Of a stretch of 8,425 nt of DNA, positions 5,845 to 8,425 are shown one piece after another. Origin of the DNA: Planctomycetota bacterium. GTDB lineage: Bacteria; Planctomycetota; Planctomycetia; Isosphaerales; Isosphaeraceae. The position numbers and the translations under genes are program-made. The notes under the pieces were generated by a model. That model made no database searches. It had not been told where the DNA came from and saw nothing but the letters and a program-made list of their open reading frames with translations. The DNA lies in the NCBI GenBank assembly GCA_021818605.1, contig JAKAUH010000166.1, positions 1 through 8,425 of the forward strand, written 5' to 3'. Positions within the stretch are counted from its first letter, which is position 1; the number at the start of each line of letters is the position of its first letter.

Positions 5845-8425
5845 GTGACTTGCCCACCGAGACCCCTCGCTGCATCCGTCCTCGTCGCGATGATGTTCCT
5901 GGCGCCATCGACGGTGTGCTCCGCCGAGGGCGACGCGCCCTTTGCCGGCGAGAAGTCCGCCTGGCACGACGGCTTTGAGCGGTACGACTATGTAATGGAT
6001 GAGAAGGACCTCTCCATCACGCCCTTCCACCGGCCGGAGGGCGAGGACTTCGGCGCCGGTGCCCCTGCGAAGGGCAAGCGCCGTTGCGTGGTGGTTGTGC
6101 CGAGGCAGCCCGCAGCCGGCAAGCCGTGGTCGTGGCGCGGCCAGTACTGGGACCACGAACCCCAGGCGGAGGTGGAGCTCCTTCGCCGAGGGTATCACAT
6201 CGTCTACATCACGGCCGAGCCCGACCGTTGCTGGGACGCCTGGTACGACCACCTGACGGGCAAGCATGGGCTGGCGAAAACGCCTGTTTTTATCGGCATG
6301 AGTCGCGGCGGCATCAACGCTTACGACTGGACCGCCGCGCACCCCGATCGCGTGGCGGCCATCTACGCCGACAACCCCGCGATCCGGCCCCCGGCCTTCG
6401 CCCGGCTCGCCGAGCTGGCGCGAAACGACGTCGCGCTCCTGAACATCTGCGGCAGCCAGGACTTCCTGCTCGAGCGCCACACGCTGGCCATCGAGGCCCG
6501 CTATCACGAGCTCGGCGGCCGGATCGCCGTGGTCATCAAGGATGGACCGGCCCACCATCCCCACAGCCTGCGCGATCCCGCGCTCATCGTCGACTGGCTC
6601 CAGCAGCACGCCGCGAAGGGCGAGGCCCGGCCCGGTTTCGACAGTGATTCCTTCAAGCGATCGTCCTACTACGCGACCTCCAGCTCGTATCGCCGGCTCG
6701 AGCGCGAAGACACCTACGCGACCTGCCGCGGGCCTGGCTTCGTGCCCTGCTATCGCCGCTACGACGCCCGGACGCCGAGCCCCTGGGGCCTGACCGGGAT
6801 GACCGTGATCGCCCCGAAGACCGAGGCGCCCGGCAAGCCGTGGGTCTGGCGAGCCAGTCCGCTCCCGCGCGATGCGAGCCTCGACCAGGAGTTGCTCGCC
6901 CGAGGCTTCCACGTCGTCGTCTCGCCGATCACCGCCCAGGCCGGCCCGGTTCGGTCGCAGTGGGACGAGCTCTATCGCCGCCTTGTCGCGCAGGGCTTCT
7001 CGACTCGCCCCGTGATGGAGGGCGCGGGCACCTCGGCCGGCGAGGCGTACGCCTGGGCCATCGACAATCCCGACAAGGTCTCGTGCGTCTACGCCGAGAA
7101 CCCCGCGCTCCGGAGCCTCATGGCCAAATCGCCGCCGATCGACCACCTCGACGTCCTGTCCCGCGCCGGAGTGCCGTTGATCCACGCCTCCGGCAGCCTC
7201 GACCCCTGGCTCGAGGGCCAGACCCGCGAGGTCGAGCGGCGTTATCGCAAGCTCGGCGGCCGGATCACCGTCATCATCGACGAGGGCCGCGGCCACATCC
7301 CGACATCGCCCCGCGACCCGAAGGCTGTGGCGGAACTGATCGTCGCCGCCCAGAAGGCAAGGTCCGCTTCAAAACCCGCCGATTCTCACACGGCCGCGAC
7401 GTCTCGTGATTACCACTTCGACCGCACAATCTCGCGCGAGGTGCTGGAGAACTACCTGTCGCGGTCAATCTCGATGGAGGGCCTGCTCAACGGCCGCGGA
7501 GATCTCGACGACAACATCCGCATGCTGAAGGAAACGGGCGCGAAGTTCATCGGACGGGCGCTCTGCCTCTGGGGCGGCGAGGCCGCGCTGATGAGCAACC
7601 TCGAGCGGGCCCGCCAGCAGGTGCCGAAGGTCCACGCCGCCGATCCCGACATGATCCTTCAGGCCTGCATCTTCGAGATCGTCACCACGCAGGTCGACCA
7701 GGTCCCGGTGCCCGACTGGGCGTTCCGCGCCCTCGGCATGCCGGTGGAGCAGCGAAACTTCCGCTACGCCGACATGCTCGACCCCCGCGGCCGGCACCGG
7801 GACCACTGGCGTCGCGGGCAATCGGTCCCCGACGTCAGCCGCCCCGAGACGCAGCTCTGGTTCTACTTCCTGGGCGCGTCGTACATCGACCGGGGCATCG
7901 AGGCGATCCACTTCGGCCAGGTCGAGCTGATGAACGGCAACGACCGCGACCTCGCGCATTATGCGCGGGTGCTCGGCCTGATCCGCCAGCACGCCGCGAC
8001 GTACGCCCGGCGACACTTGATCCTCTGCGACGCCCACGTTCCCCACGGCGGCTTCGTCCGCGACGGGCACCTGCTGATGGACATCCACTCGTTCCCTCTC
8101 CGCATCAAGGAGGTCCCCGCGCACCCGCTGGGGGGAATCCTTGAGGTCGGGTTCTCGGACGGCCTGTACGGTCGCAGCAAGGGCGGAATCACGCCCAGCG
8201 GCTGGTCGTGCGACCATCTGCCCTACCTGGTCGAGATCGACAACTGGGGCGCCAGCCGGCACCCGGGCCAGTCGGGGCAGGGGGGCATCTGGATCTGGGG
8301 TTACGACGAGATCACCTGGTTCGCCCACCTGGACCAGAACCGTCGGGCCGGGTGGCTCCGCTACGCCTGGGACTGGGTGCGCAAGACCGACCCGGCCGGC
8401 CACCTCCAGATGCCCGGCAGCCGGA
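5845..8425 (+). CDS. Secreted multidomain protein: tandem alpha/beta-hydrolase-like domains plus an unrecognised C-terminal domain
   Basis: One frame stays open from GTG 5845 to the right edge (860 codons, 3' end missing). GGAG at 5832-5835 lies 9 nt before the GTG. The nearest upstream in-frame stop is at 5740 with no better start between. Residues 1-27 form a signal peptide (hydrophobic LAASVLVAMMFLAP, cleavage likely after VCSA), so the product is exported. Domain 1 (about 35-255) has KPWSWR (93-98), nucleophile elbow GMSRGG with Ser153, Asp206 in GSQD, and His237 in DGPAHH, an alpha/beta-hydrolase catalytic set. Domain 2 (about 310-505) repeats the layout (KPWVWR 331-336, Asp453, His484) but the residue aligned with Ser153 is Gly395. 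An Ala/Ser-rich linker (500-522) leads to a region (about 525-860) that I do not recognise. It is rich in Trp/Tyr and acidic residues, with HFGQVELM, CDAHVPHGG, YLVEIDN and WGYDEITWF. Related hydrolases often act on carbohydrate esters (family knowledge). The function here is inferred and uncertain. Confidence 0.85.
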   Translation, partial: MTCPPRPLAASVLVAMMFLAPSTVCSAEGDAPFAGEKSAWHDGFERYDYVMDEKDLSITPFHRPEGEDFGAGAPAKGKRRCVVVVPRQPAAGKPWSWRGQYWDHEPQAEVELLRRGYHIVYITAEPDRCWDAWYDHLTGKHGLAKTPVFIGMSRGGINAYDWTAAHPDRVAAIYADNPAIRPPAFARLAELARNDVALLNICGSQDFLLERHTLAIEARYHELGGRIAVVIKDGPAHHPHSLRDPALIVDWLQQHAAKGEARPGFDSDSFKRSSYYATSSSYRRLEREDTYATCRGPGFVPCYRRYDARTPSPWGLTGMTVIAPKTEAPGKPWVWRASPLPRDASLDQELLARGFHVVVSPITAQAGPVRSQWDELYRRLVAQGFSTRPVMEGAGTSAGEAYAWAIDNPDKVSCVYAENPALRSLMAKSPPIDHLDVLSRAGVPLIHASGSLDPWLEGQTREVERRYRKLGGRITVIIDEGRGHIPTSPRDPKAVAELIVAAQKARSASKPADSHTAATSRDYHFDRTISREVLENYLSRSISMEGLLNGRGDLDDNIRMLKETGAKFIGRALCLWGGEAALMSNLERARQQVPKVHAADPDMILQACIFEIVTTQVDQVPVPDWAFRALGMPVEQRNFRYADMLDPRGRHRDHWRRGQSVPDVSRPETQLWFYFLGASYIDRGIEAIHFGQVELMNGNDRDLAHYARVLGLIRQHAATYARRHLILCDAHVPHGGFVRDGHLLMDIHSFPLRIKEVPAHPLGGILEVGFSDGLYGRSKGGITPSGWSCDHLPYLVEIDNWGASRHPGQSGQGGIWIWGYDEITWFAHLDQNRRAGWLRYAWDWVRKTDPAGHLQMPGSR

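Noticed and set aside
5845..5928. Lipoprotein signal for the secreted hydrolase
   Set aside because: The cysteine near the end of the signal peptide is preceded by PSTV, which does not fit a lipobox. A signal peptidase I site after VCSA is more likely.
5839..7296. Long minus-strand open frame (485 codons) opposite the secreted hydrolase gene
   Set aside because: It is antisense to a frame with a signal peptide and catalytic motifs. Its own translation is low in complexity and rich in Gly, Arg, Val and Ala, with no recognisable domain. It is a high-GC shadow.
7370..7440. Possible gene boundary or frameshift between the second hydrolase-like domain and the C-terminal domain
   Set aside because: Reading codon by codon, the frame is continuous here with no stop, and I see no ribosome binding site and start pair at the junction. 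An Ala/Ser-rich linker fits a fusion better.
7465..8403. Minus-strand open frame (312 codons) opposite the C-terminal domain
   Set aside because: Composition is typical of an antisense shadow (Val/Asp/Arg-rich, no motif), and the opposite strand carries the continuous hydrolase frame.

Overview
The window looks like chromosomal DNA of a planctomycete, most likely an Isosphaeraceae-type organism (inference). The reasons are the very high GC content with C/G-rich third codon positions, a single-permease Lol-like ABC exporter directly behind lysS, a large secreted protein with alpha/beta-hydrolase domains, and short palindromic repeats between genes. No tRNA, rRNA, CRISPR array, phage gene or transposase is visible.

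Minus strand, read right to left. An ArsR-family repressor gene (start 5669) has a good sigma70-type promoter and a perfect 10-bp inverted repeat around it that looks like an autoregulatory operator. An SDR oxidoreductase (5230 to 4469) follows and is probably read with it. After a 297-bp spacer holding a 108-bp inverted-repeat element and a second clear promoter comes lysS (4171 to 2693), then an FtsX/LolC-E-type permease (2659 to 1238) and its LolD-type ATPase (1121 to 396). These three probably form one transcription unit: lysyl-tRNA synthetase plus a lipoprotein-release or MacB-like exporter. Beyond a small hairpin lies the 5' end of a branched-chain aminotransferase gene, ilvE (278 to 1), which runs off the left edge.

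Plus strand. From 5845 to the right edge there is one uninterrupted reading frame of at least 860 codons. It encodes a signal peptide, an alpha/beta-hydrolase domain with an intact Ser-Asp-His set, a second related domain in which the aligned nucleophile serine is replaced by glycine, and a roughly 330-residue aromatic-rich C-terminal region that I do not recognise. The 3' end is outside the window. The gene is divergent from arsR. This protein is the most novel item here. Exported carbohydrate-ester or polysaccharide processing is a plausible role but is inference only.

Two diverged copies of a double-hairpin repeat (cores 1150-1207 and 5250-5299) lie just upstream of start codons of minus-strand genes. 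The 4306-4413 element is a different palindromic repeat. Start codons were revised for lysS, the permease and arsR on the basis of ribosome binding sites, promoters and family N-termini.
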